NCBI GenBank assembly: GCA_964569085.1
Contig: CAZMTA010000011.1
Coordinates: 1-64,000 of the forward strand
DNA length: 64,000 nt
Source of the DNA: JAJCZZ01 sp964569085
GTDB taxonomy: Bacteria > Gemmatimonadota > Gemmatimonadetes > Longimicrobiales > Gaopeijiaceae
Direction of reading: 5' to 3'
This document shows positions 42,207 through 50,136 of the stretch, in pieces (position 1 is the stretch's first letter; each line of letters opens with the position of its first letter). The translations under genes were made by a program, and so were the position numbers. Under the pieces are notes generated by a model, which was not told the DNA's origin, made no database searches, and saw nothing but the letters and a program-made list of their open reading frames with translations.

Positions 42207-42971
42207 CCCTTCGTCCAGGCGCTCCACCGGCTCCAGGGTGAAGGCCGCCCGCCCCGAGCCCAGGACCAGGGGCGCCACCGTGACGTGGAGCCGGTCCAGG
42301 GCACCGTCCTGGAGGAAGCCCGAGACGGTGAGCCCACCCCCCTCCACCAGGATCCGCGCCAGCCCCCGGGCGCGGAGGGCGGCCAGCAGGGCCCGGGGGG
42401 GCACGCGGCCGGTCCCGTCGTCGTCCACGGGGAGGGCCTCCGCGCCCGCCGGCACCGACCCGTCCTGGCCGGCGCGGCGGACCACCAGCGTCGGCGCCGC
42501 CCCGTCGGTGAAGAGGCGGAGCCCGGGCTCCAGCCGACCCGACGGGTCGAGGACCACGCGGACCGGGTCCTCGCCCGGCACCTCCCGCACCGTCAGCCGG
42601 GGATCGTCCGAGGCCGCGGTGCCCGCGCCCACCACCACCGCGTCGGCCAGCGCCCGGAGCCGATGGAGGCGCCGGATGTCCTCGGGGCCCGTGACGTAGT
42701 GGGAATGACCGGTCTCCGTGGCGATGCGCCCGTCCAGGCTCTGCCCCATCTGGCCCAGCACCCACGCCGGGCTCCGGCGGAGGGGGAGATGGAGGTCGAG
42801 GACCCGCCGGGCCGCGTCGGTCACGAAGGCGTCGGTGCGCCAGGTCCCGTCCGCGCACACCACCACGTCCGTGCCGGGCGCCCCCGGGTGGGGGACGGGC
42901 ACGTCGCCGCCGCCCACCGGGGCGGCCCGGACCACCGCCCAGGCCTGATCCTCGGTGAGGGACGTCAGCAC
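42090..42971 (-). CDS. Stand-alone RibD C-terminal (DHFR-fold) reductase
   Basis: The protein has 293 aa. Residues about 60-275 are the RibD_C/HTP reductase domain: WVLGQMGQSLDGRIA, DAVVVGAGTAASDDPRLTVR and ILVEGGGLTVSGFL are the NADPH- and substrate-binding blocks. The family reduces the ribosyl of GTP-derived pyrimidines in riboflavin synthesis, or folate-like substrates. The deaminase half of RibD is missing; instead about 60 unassigned residues precede. The GTG has GGGAG about 6 bp upstream. It lies 36 bp behind the creatininase gene on the same strand. Co-occurrence with a RibA in this region suggests a GTP-derived substrate. Confidence 0.87.
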   Translation of the reverse strand: MLTSLTEDQAWAVVRAAPVGGGDVPVPHPGAPGTDVVVCADGTWRTDAFVTDAARRVLDLHLPLRRSPAWVLGQMGQSLDGRIATETGHSHYVTGPEDIRRLHRLRALADAVVVGAGTAASDDPRLTVREVPGEDPVRVVLDPSGRLEPGLRLFTDGAAPTLVVRRAGQDGSVPAGAEALPVDDDGTGRVPPRALLAALRARGLARILVEGGGLTVSGFLQDGALDRLHVTVAPLVLGSGRAAFTLEPVERLDEGLRPRCRIFPLGGDVLFELDLRTPAGAASGEADEDQAPG

Positions 42972-43007
42972 GTCGGGCTCCCGAGAAGGAGTGGGGAGGC
43001 GCCCACG

Positions 43008-43811
43008 CTACTCCACCAGCCGCTCGAGGGGAAAGGCGCGGGCGTCCCGGATGACGTCGGCGAGGGCGGCGCCGTACCCCTCCACGAGCCGGCGTCCCAG
43101 GGCGGCGGTGGCGAGGGTGGCGTCCCCCACGGTGCCCCCGGGGTTGAGGTCCCCGGCGAGCCACGCGAAGGACGCCTCGCCCTCGGGCCCCACACGACGG
43201 AGCCGCCCGGCCAGCTCCTCGCCCAGCGAGGCGGCGCGGGGGGCGGCGTCGGTCCGGACCAGGTCGGGGTGCAGGTGGAGCATCATGGAGGTCTCCACGG
43301 CGCCGCCGTGGAAGCCGTGGCGCCACTCGGGCTCGGGGAGGTCCACCCCCTCCGGGCGGGCGAAGCGGAAGTACGTGGCCTTCACCACCAGCATCCGGTG
43401 CTCCTCCCGCAGGCGCAGCGCCGCGGAGTGGAGCACGTCCCGGTTCCCGCCGTGGCTGTTGGCGATGACGAGGCGGCGCACCCCGGCCCGGGCCACGGCG
43501 GCCCCGAGGCCGTACACCGTCTCCGCCACCAGCTCCGCCGGGAGGGTGAGGGTGCCCGGATGGCGCACGTGCTCCAGGCTCGTGCCCACGGCCTGGGGCG
43601 GGAGGGCCCACGCCGGGAAGTCGTCGGGGAGGGCGCCGAAGGCCTCCTCCAGCAACCCCATCCCCAGGAGGAGGTCGGTGGCCAGGGGGAGGTGGGGCCC
43701 GTGCTGCTCCACGGCGGCCAGGGGCAGCACCACCACGGGGTCCCGGGCGGGAAGCGCCTCCACGTCCACGGTGGTGAGCTCGTCCCAGCGGCGGATCGAG
43801 GAGGGGGTCAT
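43008..43811 (-). CDS. Creatininase-family amidohydrolase
   Basis: The protein has 267 aa from the ATG at 43811 overlapping the fkbM stop (ATGA). The metal-binding set of the family is complete: E35 and H37 in EQHGPHLPLATD with D46, H121 in NSHGGN and E174 in HGGAVETS. The family includes creatininase, the archaeal F420/riboflavin enzyme ArfB that removes a formyl group from a GTP-derived pyrimidine, and the mycofactocin protease MftE. The RibD-type reductase next door makes an ArfB-like role the most attractive guess. Not decided by sequence. Confidence 0.9.
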   Translation of the reverse strand: MTPSSIRRWDELTTVDVEALPARDPVVVLPLAAVEQHGPHLPLATDLLLGMGLLEEAFGALPDDFPAWALPPQAVGTSLEHVRHPGTLTLPAELVAETVYGLGAAVARAGVRRLVIANSHGGNRDVLHSAALRLREEHRMLVVKATYFRFARPEGVDLPEPEWRHGFHGGAVETSMMLHLHPDLVRTDAAPRAASLGEELAGRLRRVGPEGEASFAWLAGDLNPGGTVGDATLATAALGRRLVEGYGAALADVIRDARAFPLERLVE

Positions 43812-44623
43812 GGAGCGTCTCCCGGAGGCTTCGGGGGCGGGGGATCGGAGGCGGGCACGCCGGCGGACCCGGAGTCGAGGAGGCGGGCGTAGAGGTCGCC
43901 GGAGGAGACGCCGTCGGCGCCGTCGGACAGCCACGCCACCGCCTCGTCGACGGACAGCCAGCGCGGGAAAAGATAGCGCCTGCGCTCGCCCTCCACCGCG
44001 TTGAACTCGTACGCGCCCACCGCCTGGAGGCGACGGACGCAGGCCAGGGCCACGTCCAGCCCTCCCTGGACGAACTCCACCGAGAGGGCGGGGAGGGGCC
44101 GCTCGATCCCCGCCAGCACCTCGGCCTCGTGGCCCTCGACGTCGATCTTGCAGAAGCGGGGGAGCCCGTGGCGGGCCACCAGGGCGTCCAGGGTCGTGAC
44201 CGGCACCTCCACCGACCGCTCCCAGCGCACGTCGTCGAAGGTGGGGTTGCCCTCGCTCACCCGCTCCCGCCATCCGTCGGCCAGCGTGGAGACCGTGGGG
44301 GTGGCCTCGCTCACCCAGAGCCGGGTCCGACCCTCCCGGGCGCCCACCGCCGCCTCCACCACGGTGACCCCGGGACGGGTGCCCACCAACCTGCGCAGCC
44401 AGGGCACCAGGTGGGGCTGGGGCTCCAGGGCCACGACCCGGGCGCCCAGGGCGGAGAACGCCGCCGTGCGGTCGCCCAGGTGGGCGCCCACGTCGAAGAC
44501 CAGGTCGCCGGGGCCCACCCAGTCGGCGTAGAAGCGCCGCAGCCGACGCTGCCGGCCCGGCCGCCAGTACACCACGAGGGACCGGAGCACGCCCAGCCAT
44601 CGCCGGAGCCCGCCCGCGCTCAC
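43808..44623 (-). CDS. FkbM-family SAM-dependent methyltransferase
   Basis: The protein has 271 aa from the GTG at 44623, which overlaps the AlkP-like gene stop (GTGA). Motif I is VFDVGAHLGDRTAAFSALGARVVALEPQP (shortened form: DVGAHLGD near residues 47-54). The family motif FCKIDVEGHEAEVL is near 157-170. FkbM enzymes usually methylate hydroxyls of natural products or glycans. The C-terminal tail is Pro-rich. It is transcribed between the AlkP-like and creatininase genes, so it may modify the same glycan or metabolite. Confidence 0.9.
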   Translation of the reverse strand: MSAGGLRRWLGVLRSLVVYWRPGRQRRLRRFYADWVGPGDLVFDVGAHLGDRTAAFSALGARVVALEPQPHLVPWLRRLVGTRPGVTVVEAAVGAREGRTRLWVSEATPTVSTLADGWRERVSEGNPTFDDVRWERSVEVPVTTLDALVARHGLPRFCKIDVEGHEAEVLAGIERPLPALSVEFVQGGLDVALACVRRLQAVGAYEFNAVEGERRRYLFPRWLSVDEAVAWLSDGADGVSSGDLYARLLDSGSAGVPASDPPPPKPPGDAP

Positions 44624-46284
44624 GACGCCTCCGGGCGGTCCGGGGGCGTGAAGGCCTCCACGAACCAGGCGCGGAACGCGTCCATGCGCCGGGCCGGCCC
44701 GCGCTCCTCCGCCGGGGGAGGGAGGGTGCCGGGGCGGAAGCCCCACTCCACGAAGGGGCGCACCAGGGCGCTGTCCGCGCTGAGGACGTGGACGGGCACG
44801 GTTCGCGGCGCGTCCTCCCCGGTGATCAGGGGCGCCGGCTGGTGGTCCCCCAGCACGATCAGGAGCTCGCCGGGGCCCACGTAGCGCGCCGCGTACGAGA
44901 AGGCCGCGTGCACCGCGTACTCCACGGACCGGGCGTAGTGCTCCCGGACCCGGTCGCCGTCCTTCCAGAGCTCCGCGGGGGTCTCCCCGGCGTCGGCCCA
45001 GCGCTGGAAGACCGAGCCGTCGCCCACGGCGTCCCAGTCGTCCATCACCGTGAGGATCGGGGTCCAGGGAGCGTGGGAGCTGATGAGGCCCAGCTCCGCG
45101 AAGAGCGGGCGCCCGGGCTCCCGGGCCCGGACCGAGCGCTCCAGGAAGGACCAGGTGAACTGGTCGGGCATGGTGACCCAGTTCAGGGGCGGCCCCGCGT
45201 AGTCGATGGCCTCGTGGTCGAAGATCTCGTCGTAGCCCAGGAGGCGTCCCTCGGGCCAGGCCATGGTGATGGCGGGCATGATGGCCGCGGTCCGGTAGCC
45301 GGCGCGCCGGAAGTCGTCCACCAGCGTCTCGCGCTCGCTGGCCAGCAGCAGGTCGTAGCGCATCTGGTCGTCCAGCCAGACCCCGCTGAGCACCGAGCCG
45401 TGGCCGAACCACGACTGGCCTCCCTGGCTCGGGGCCTCGAGGACCCCGGTGGCCACGACCACCCCGGCGCTCCGGAGCTCCTCCCGCGCCGCCTCCAGGC
45501 GGGGCCGGACCACCGGCCCGTAGCGCGGGTCCTCCAGCGCGGAGATGCCGTAGGACTCGACGAAGGCCAGCGTCACGTCCGCGCCGCCGAGGCCCGCCAG
45601 GAGCCGGGGACGGTCGGCGTAGGTGGCGGGGACGTCGGCCAGGGCCCGGGCGAAGCGCTCCCGCTCCCGCACCGTCCGGATCACGGACCGGCTCTGGTCC
45701 CGCACCACCCGCACCACCGGCGTGGCCAGCCGCGGCCCCAGGGCGTCCCGGTCCACGCTCCCCAGCGCCAGCCCGCCGGCGGCCAGGACGGCCAGCGCGG
45801 CCCCGACCCGCCGGCGCGCCGGGAAGGACGGACCGCCCGCCGGGTCCGCCGCGGGCCGCAGGAGCCGGGCGACGCTCCACACCGCTCCCCCGACGGCCAC
45901 CAGGGCCAGGAGCGCGGCCGCCGCCCCGCCCACGGCGCCCAGGGCGCCGTCCAGGAGGTGGCGCACCGAAGCCAGCAGGTGGGCGTCCAGGTAGAGGTTG
46001 AGGGGGCGCCCCAGGCTCCTGCGCGCCGCCACGTCGCCCAGGTCCACCAGGACGACCGCCGCCACCGCCACGGCCGCCACCCAGGCCAGCGCCCGGCTCC
46101 AGCGGCGTCGGGGGAGCGCGGCGGCCAGGCCCACCAGGAGGACGGCCTCCAGCGCCAGCCACCGCGGGCCTAGCCCCCCTTCCAGGATCCAGTGGGGAAG
46201 CATGAGCAGCCCATTGACAACCAGGAAGGCCGCCGGCAGCCTCAGCATCCGGTGTGCCACCCTCCCGCGCACGGGTCCGGTCAT
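44620..46284 (-). CDS. Alkaline-phosphatase-superfamily membrane enzyme (LTA synthase/OpgB-like)
   Basis: The protein has 554 aa from the ATG at 46284 (an in-frame ATG at 46248 is the alternative). About four N-terminal membrane helices (to residue 180) precede a periplasmic sulfatase-like domain. Its metal and nucleophile regions are TLAFVESYG, SQGGQSWFGHGSVLSG and VLGDHQPAPL near the end. Relatives transfer phosphoglycerol or phosphoethanolamine, such as OpgB on periplasmic glucans. It diverges from opgG across 89 bp, which supports a glucan-decorating role, but it also heads the minus-strand operon with fkbM, creatininase and reductase genes. Confidence 0.82.
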   Translation of the reverse strand: MTGPVRGRVAHRMLRLPAAFLVVNGLLMLPHWILEGGLGPRWLALEAVLLVGLAAALPRRRWSRALAWVAAVAVAAVVLVDLGDVAARRSLGRPLNLYLDAHLLASVRHLLDGALGAVGGAAAALLALVAVGGAVWSVARLLRPAADPAGGPSFPARRRVGAALAVLAAGGLALGSVDRDALGPRLATPVVRVVRDQSRSVIRTVRERERFARALADVPATYADRPRLLAGLGGADVTLAFVESYGISALEDPRYGPVVRPRLEAAREELRSAGVVVATGVLEAPSQGGQSWFGHGSVLSGVWLDDQMRYDLLLASERETLVDDFRRAGYRTAAIMPAITMAWPEGRLLGYDEIFDHEAIDYAGPPLNWVTMPDQFTWSFLERSVRAREPGRPLFAELGLISSHAPWTPILTVMDDWDAVGDGSVFQRWADAGETPAELWKDGDRVREHYARSVEYAVHAAFSYAARYVGPGELLIVLGDHQPAPLITGEDAPRTVPVHVLSADSALVRPFVEWGFRPGTLPPPAEERGPARRMDAFRAWFVEAFTPPDRPEAS

Positions 46285-46373
46285 GCGGGCCGGCCCCCGC
46301 GGGCGAGGATCCAGGCGGCCCCTTCGTGGCACCGGTCCCTCAACGCCGCCGGCCCCCGGGACGCCCGCTCTCC

Positions 46374-48056
46374 ATGCCGCTCCGCCGCATTCTCCCGCTC
46401 CTCGCCTTGATGGTTTCGGGGCTGATCATAAGCGCCTGCCAGCCCCAGCAGAACACCGGGGACGAGGCCGTTGAGGGTGGGGCCGTCGGGAGCGGGGGCG
46501 TCCCGCCGACGCCCACCGGCCCGTGGAGCCCCCGGGTCCCGTACCCCGCCGCGCCGGACGCCGACGCCCTCTGGGGCTGGCTCGCCGAGGAGGCCCGGGC
46601 GGCGGCGGACGCGGCGTGGGTCCCCACCGACACCGTCCTCCCCCGGGCCCTGGCCTCCCTCGACTACGACGGGTACGCCGCCATCCGCTACCGGCCGGAG
46701 CGGGCGGTCTGGAACGGCGCGGACACGCCTTTCCGCCTCCACCTCTTCCACCGGGGTGCCGGGCAGCGGAACCGGGTGGCGCTCCACCTGGTGGAGGACG
46801 GACGGGTGGCCCGCATCCCCTTCGACGCCGGCCGCTTCCGGTACGATCCCCCCGCCGGGGACGTCGCCGACGACCTCCCCGACGACCCGGGCTACGCGGG
46901 CTTCCGCGTCCACTACCCCCTGAACCGGGACGGGGTGGCCGACGAGGTGGCGGTCTTCCTGGGAGCTTCGTACTTCCGCCTCCTGGGCCCCGGCCACGTC
47001 CACGGCCTCTCCTCCCGGGGGCTCGCCGTGGACGTGGCGGACCCGGCCGGCGAGGAGTTTCCCGACTTCCGTGCGTTCTGGCTCGTCCGGCCCGCTCCCG
47101 GCGAGGGCACGCTGGTCATCCTCGGCCTCCTGGACTCGCCCTCGGTGGCGGGCGCCTACCGCATGGTCCTCGATCCGGGCCAGCCCGACGGGGCCGGACC
47201 GGAGGGCGACACCCGGCTCACGGTGGAGGCGCGCCTCTTCGCCCGCCGCGACGTGGGCAAGCTCGGCGTGGCGCCCCTGACCAGCATGTTCCTGCACGCA
47301 CCGGGGCTCGGGCCGGAGCACGACGACTTCCGCCCCCGCATCCACGACTCCCAGGGCCTCCTGGTCCACGGCGGGGCGGGGGAGTGGACGTGGCGCCCCC
47401 TGGCCAACCGCCCGGGGCTCCGGCTGGACTCGCTGGCGGCGGGGCCGGCCCCCCGGGGCTTCGGGCTCGTGCAGCGGGAGCGGGGCTTCGACGCGTACCT
47501 GGACCTCCAGGCGCGGTACCACCTCCGACCCAGCGAGTGGGTGCGCCCCGGCGAGGGCGACTGGGGCACCGGCGTCGTGGAGCTCCTCGAGATCCCGAGC
47601 CTGACCGAGTTCGCGGACAACGTGGTGGCCTCGTGGGTCCCCGACGCGCCCTTCCGGGCCGGGGAGGAGCGCCGTTTCTCCTACGAGCTGCGGACCTTCG
47701 ACGACCGCCTCCCCGACGAGACCCTCCTCCGGGTGGCGCGGGCCCGCCAGGGGTGGGACGCCCTGCCGGGGCAGGCGGATCCGCCCCCCCGGAGCCGGCG
47801 ACGCTTCGTGGTGGACTTCGAGGCCCCGGAGGGCCCGGTCGGCGCGACGCCTCCCGAGGCGGTGCTGGGCGCCTCGCCCGGGGAGATCTCGGACGTGGGT
47901 GTCCAGCCCCTCCCCGACGGCGCGGGGTGGCGGGTGAGCTTCCGCCTCACCCCCGACGACGAGGCCGGAGCGGACCTCCGCCTCCGCCTCGTGCGGGACG
48001 GCCGCCCGGCCAGCGAGACCTGGCTCCACCGCTGGGAGCCGGAGCCCCCTCGGTGA
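46374..48056 (+). CDS. opgG: Periplasmic glucan synthesis protein OpgG/OpgD, predicted lipoprotein
   Basis: OpgG-type proteins act on osmoregulated periplasmic glucans; recent work on OpgD/OpgG shows glycoside hydrolase activity. Family blocks in this 560-residue protein are FPDFRAFWLVRP, RPRIHDSQGL, FGLVQRERGFDAYLDLQARYH and EIPSLTEFADNVVASWVP. Most OpgG proteins have a cleavable signal peptide, but here the sequence ends LIISAC with a lipobox Cys at 22 and is followed by a low-complexity linker. That makes it a lipoprotein anchored to a membrane. The stop overlaps opgH (GTGA), so both are cotranslated. Confidence 0.9.
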   Translation: MPLRRILPLLALMVSGLIISACQPQQNTGDEAVEGGAVGSGGVPPTPTGPWSPRVPYPAAPDADALWGWLAEEARAAADAAWVPTDTVLPRALASLDYDGYAAIRYRPERAVWNGADTPFRLHLFHRGAGQRNRVALHLVEDGRVARIPFDAGRFRYDPPAGDVADDLPDDPGYAGFRVHYPLNRDGVADEVAVFLGASYFRLLGPGHVHGLSSRGLAVDVADPAGEEFPDFRAFWLVRPAPGEGTLVILGLLDSPSVAGAYRMVLDPGQPDGAGPEGDTRLTVEARLFARRDVGKLGVAPLTSMFLHAPGLGPEHDDFRPRIHDSQGLLVHGGAGEWTWRPLANRPGLRLDSLAAGPAPRGFGLVQRERGFDAYLDLQARYHLRPSEWVRPGEGDWGTGVVELLEIPSLTEFADNVVASWVPDAPFRAGEERRFSYELRTFDDRLPDETLLRVARARQGWDALPGQADPPPRSRRRFVVDFEAPEGPVGATPPEAVLGASPGEISDVGVQPLPDGAGWRVSFRLTPDDEAGADLRLRLVRDGRPASETWLHRWEPEPPR

Positions 48057-50005
48057 GGTCCACCCTCTCCATCCCCTTCCGCCGGGGCCGCCGCCTCCTC
48101 TTCTGGGGGCTGGTGGCCGGCACGACCATCGGCGGGACCCTCCTCATGGCGGGGATCGTCCAGGGCGGGGGATTCACGGCGCTCGAGGCCACGATCCTCG
48201 CCCTCTTCGCCCCGACCTTCGGCTGGATCACCGTGGCCTTCTGGAACGCGGTGGCCGGGTTCGCCCTGGACGCGGCGGGCCGCGATCCCCTCACGCTGCG
48301 ACCCGCCGACCAGGGCCTCGTGGGCGACGCGGACGGGCACGCCCCGCGGGGCCGGACCGCCGTGGTGGTGCCCGCCTTCCGCGAGGACCCGCGCCGCCTG
48401 GTGGCCGGCCTCCGCGCCATGGCCCGCTCCCTGGGGCGGACAGGCCACGCCGCCGCCTTCGACCTGTGGCTCCTGAGCGACACCCCCGACTCCGAGGCGG
48501 CGCGGGTGGAGGAGGAGGCCTGGCGGGCGCTCCGGGAGGAGCTGGCGGCCGGGGCCGACCTCCCGGCCGTCCACTACCGCCGCCGCCCGGCCAACCTGGG
48601 CCGGAAGGCCGGGAACGTGGCGGAGTTCTGCCGCCGGTGGGGGGGCGCCTACGACTACCTCCTGGTCCTGGACGCGGACAGCCTCATGAGCGGCCGGACC
48701 ATGGTGCGCCTGGCGCGCGTGCTGGACGCGCATCCCGAGGTGGGCCTCGTCCAGACCGTGCCGGTGCCCGCGCGCCAGACGACCCTCTTCGGCCGCCTCC
48801 TCCAGGTGGCCGCGGCGCTGTACAGCCCCATGCTGGCGTCGGGGCAGGCGTTCTGGCAGACCGACGCGGGGAACTACTGGGGCCACAACGCCATCCTCCG
48901 CACCGAGGCGTTCGTGGGCTCGTGCGGGCTTCCCGAGCTGCCGGGCACGCCGCCCCTGGGCGGGCCGATCCTGAGCCACGACTTCGTGGAGGCCGCGCTC
49001 CTCCGCCGCGCCGGGTGGGCGGTGCTGCTGGCGCCCTCGCTGGGCGGGAGCTTCGAGGAGGTGCCGGGCAACGTGGTGGACTACGCCCGCCGGGACCGCC
49101 GCTGGGCCCAGGGGAGCCTCCAGCACCTCCGCCTCCTCGCCGCCCGGGGCCTCCACCCGGTGAGCCGGACGCACCTCTTCCTGGGGGCCATGGGCTACCT
49201 GGCCTCGGTGCTGTGGCTCCTGGTGCTGGTGGCGGGCACGGTCTACGTCCTGGCGCCGGGGCTGGGGACGCGGGGCGGGGTGGGCGCCGCGCCCGCATGG
49301 CTCGCCTCGGTGGAGGGGATCCGCCGGGTGGTGCCCCTCCTGGCGCTGACCGCCGTCCTCCTCTTCCTCCCCAAGGCTCTGGGGCTCGTGCGGGCGCTCC
49401 TCCGCGGCGCCGGGCCGTGGGGCGGGCCGGCGCGGCTGGCGGCGGGAGCCGTCCTGGAGCTCCTCTTCTCGGTGGTCCTGGCCCCGGTCATGATGCTCTA
49501 CCACGCGCTCTTCGTGGGCGGGATCGTGGCGGGCCGGAGCGTCCGCTGGACGACCCACCCCCGGGACGGACGCCAGGTGGGGTGGGGGGAGAGCCTCCGG
49601 CGCACCGGGTGGATCGCCGCGGTGGGCCTCGCCTGGACGGGCCTCACCGCGGCGCTGAGCCCCGGCTTCCTCCCCTGGCTGGCCCCCATCGTCCTCGGGC
49701 TCGTGCTGGCCCCGGCGCTGGTGCGCTGGAGCTCCCGGCGGGACGTGGGCGAGGCCGCCCGACGGGCCGGGCTCTTCCTGGTTCCCTGGGAGACCGCTCC
49801 GCCCCCCCTCCTGGTCGACGCGGACGACGCCGGGGCGGAGGTGGGGCGGGACGCCGAGGGCCCGTCCGACGGACCGCCCCCTGGGGAGGAGACGCCCCGC
49901 GAGGCCACGCCGCCCGAGGCCCCCATGGCCATGCCCGTGGGCGTCCTCCACGCCCGCCGGGGGCCTCCGCTCCGCCATCGCCCCGCTCCGAGGCCGGGCG
50001 CGTGA
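48053..50005 (+). CDS. opgH: Glucan biosynthesis glucosyltransferase OpgH
   Basis: OpgH polymerises and moves the glucan backbone across the inner membrane using UDP-glucose (GT2). It has 650 aa, shorter than the E. coli protein. Two helices come first (about 20-80), then the catalytic domain with TAVVVPAFRED, DADSLMSG (about residues 205-212), FWQTDAGNYWGHNAILR, GGPILSHDFVEAALLRRAGW and the product-binding RRWAQGSLQHLR. About six further helices and an acidic Pro-rich tail follow. It overlaps opgG (GTGA). ribA follows after 131 bp. Confidence 0.93.
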   Translation: MRSTLSIPFRRGRRLLFWGLVAGTTIGGTLLMAGIVQGGGFTALEATILALFAPTFGWITVAFWNAVAGFALDAAGRDPLTLRPADQGLVGDADGHAPRGRTAVVVPAFREDPRRLVAGLRAMARSLGRTGHAAAFDLWLLSDTPDSEAARVEEEAWRALREELAAGADLPAVHYRRRPANLGRKAGNVAEFCRRWGGAYDYLLVLDADSLMSGRTMVRLARVLDAHPEVGLVQTVPVPARQTTLFGRLLQVAAALYSPMLASGQAFWQTDAGNYWGHNAILRTEAFVGSCGLPELPGTPPLGGPILSHDFVEAALLRRAGWAVLLAPSLGGSFEEVPGNVVDYARRDRRWAQGSLQHLRLLAARGLHPVSRTHLFLGAMGYLASVLWLLVLVAGTVYVLAPGLGTRGGVGAAPAWLASVEGIRRVVPLLALTAVLLFLPKALGLVRALLRGAGPWGGPARLAAGAVLELLFSVVLAPVMMLYHALFVGGIVAGRSVRWTTHPRDGRQVGWGESLRRTGWIAAVGLAWTGLTAALSPGFLPWLAPIVLGLVLAPALVRWSSRRDVGEAARRAGLFLVPWETAPPPLLVDADDAGAEVGRDAEGPSDGPPPGEETPREATPPEAPMAMPVGVLHARRGPPLRHRPAPRPGA

Positions 50006-50136
50006 CCCGCCGGGAAGCTGTCCAGCCTCCTGGACCCCCCGCGATCCGGCGGGGTTCACCTTCGGTACGAACGGGTGGCCGCCGCGCCGCCCGGCGGTCG
50101 TGACACGTTTCAGATCCGAGGAAACCGAATCCGAGC

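Noticed and set aside
46254..46373. 40-residue N-terminal extension of OpgG
   Set aside because: An earlier in-frame start exists, but the ATG at 46374 begins a clean lipoprotein signal and the extension runs into the divergent gene.
50006..50136. FMN riboswitch before ribA
   Set aside because: The 131-bp leader shows none of the conserved FMN aptamer segments. No other riboswitch was recognised in the window either.
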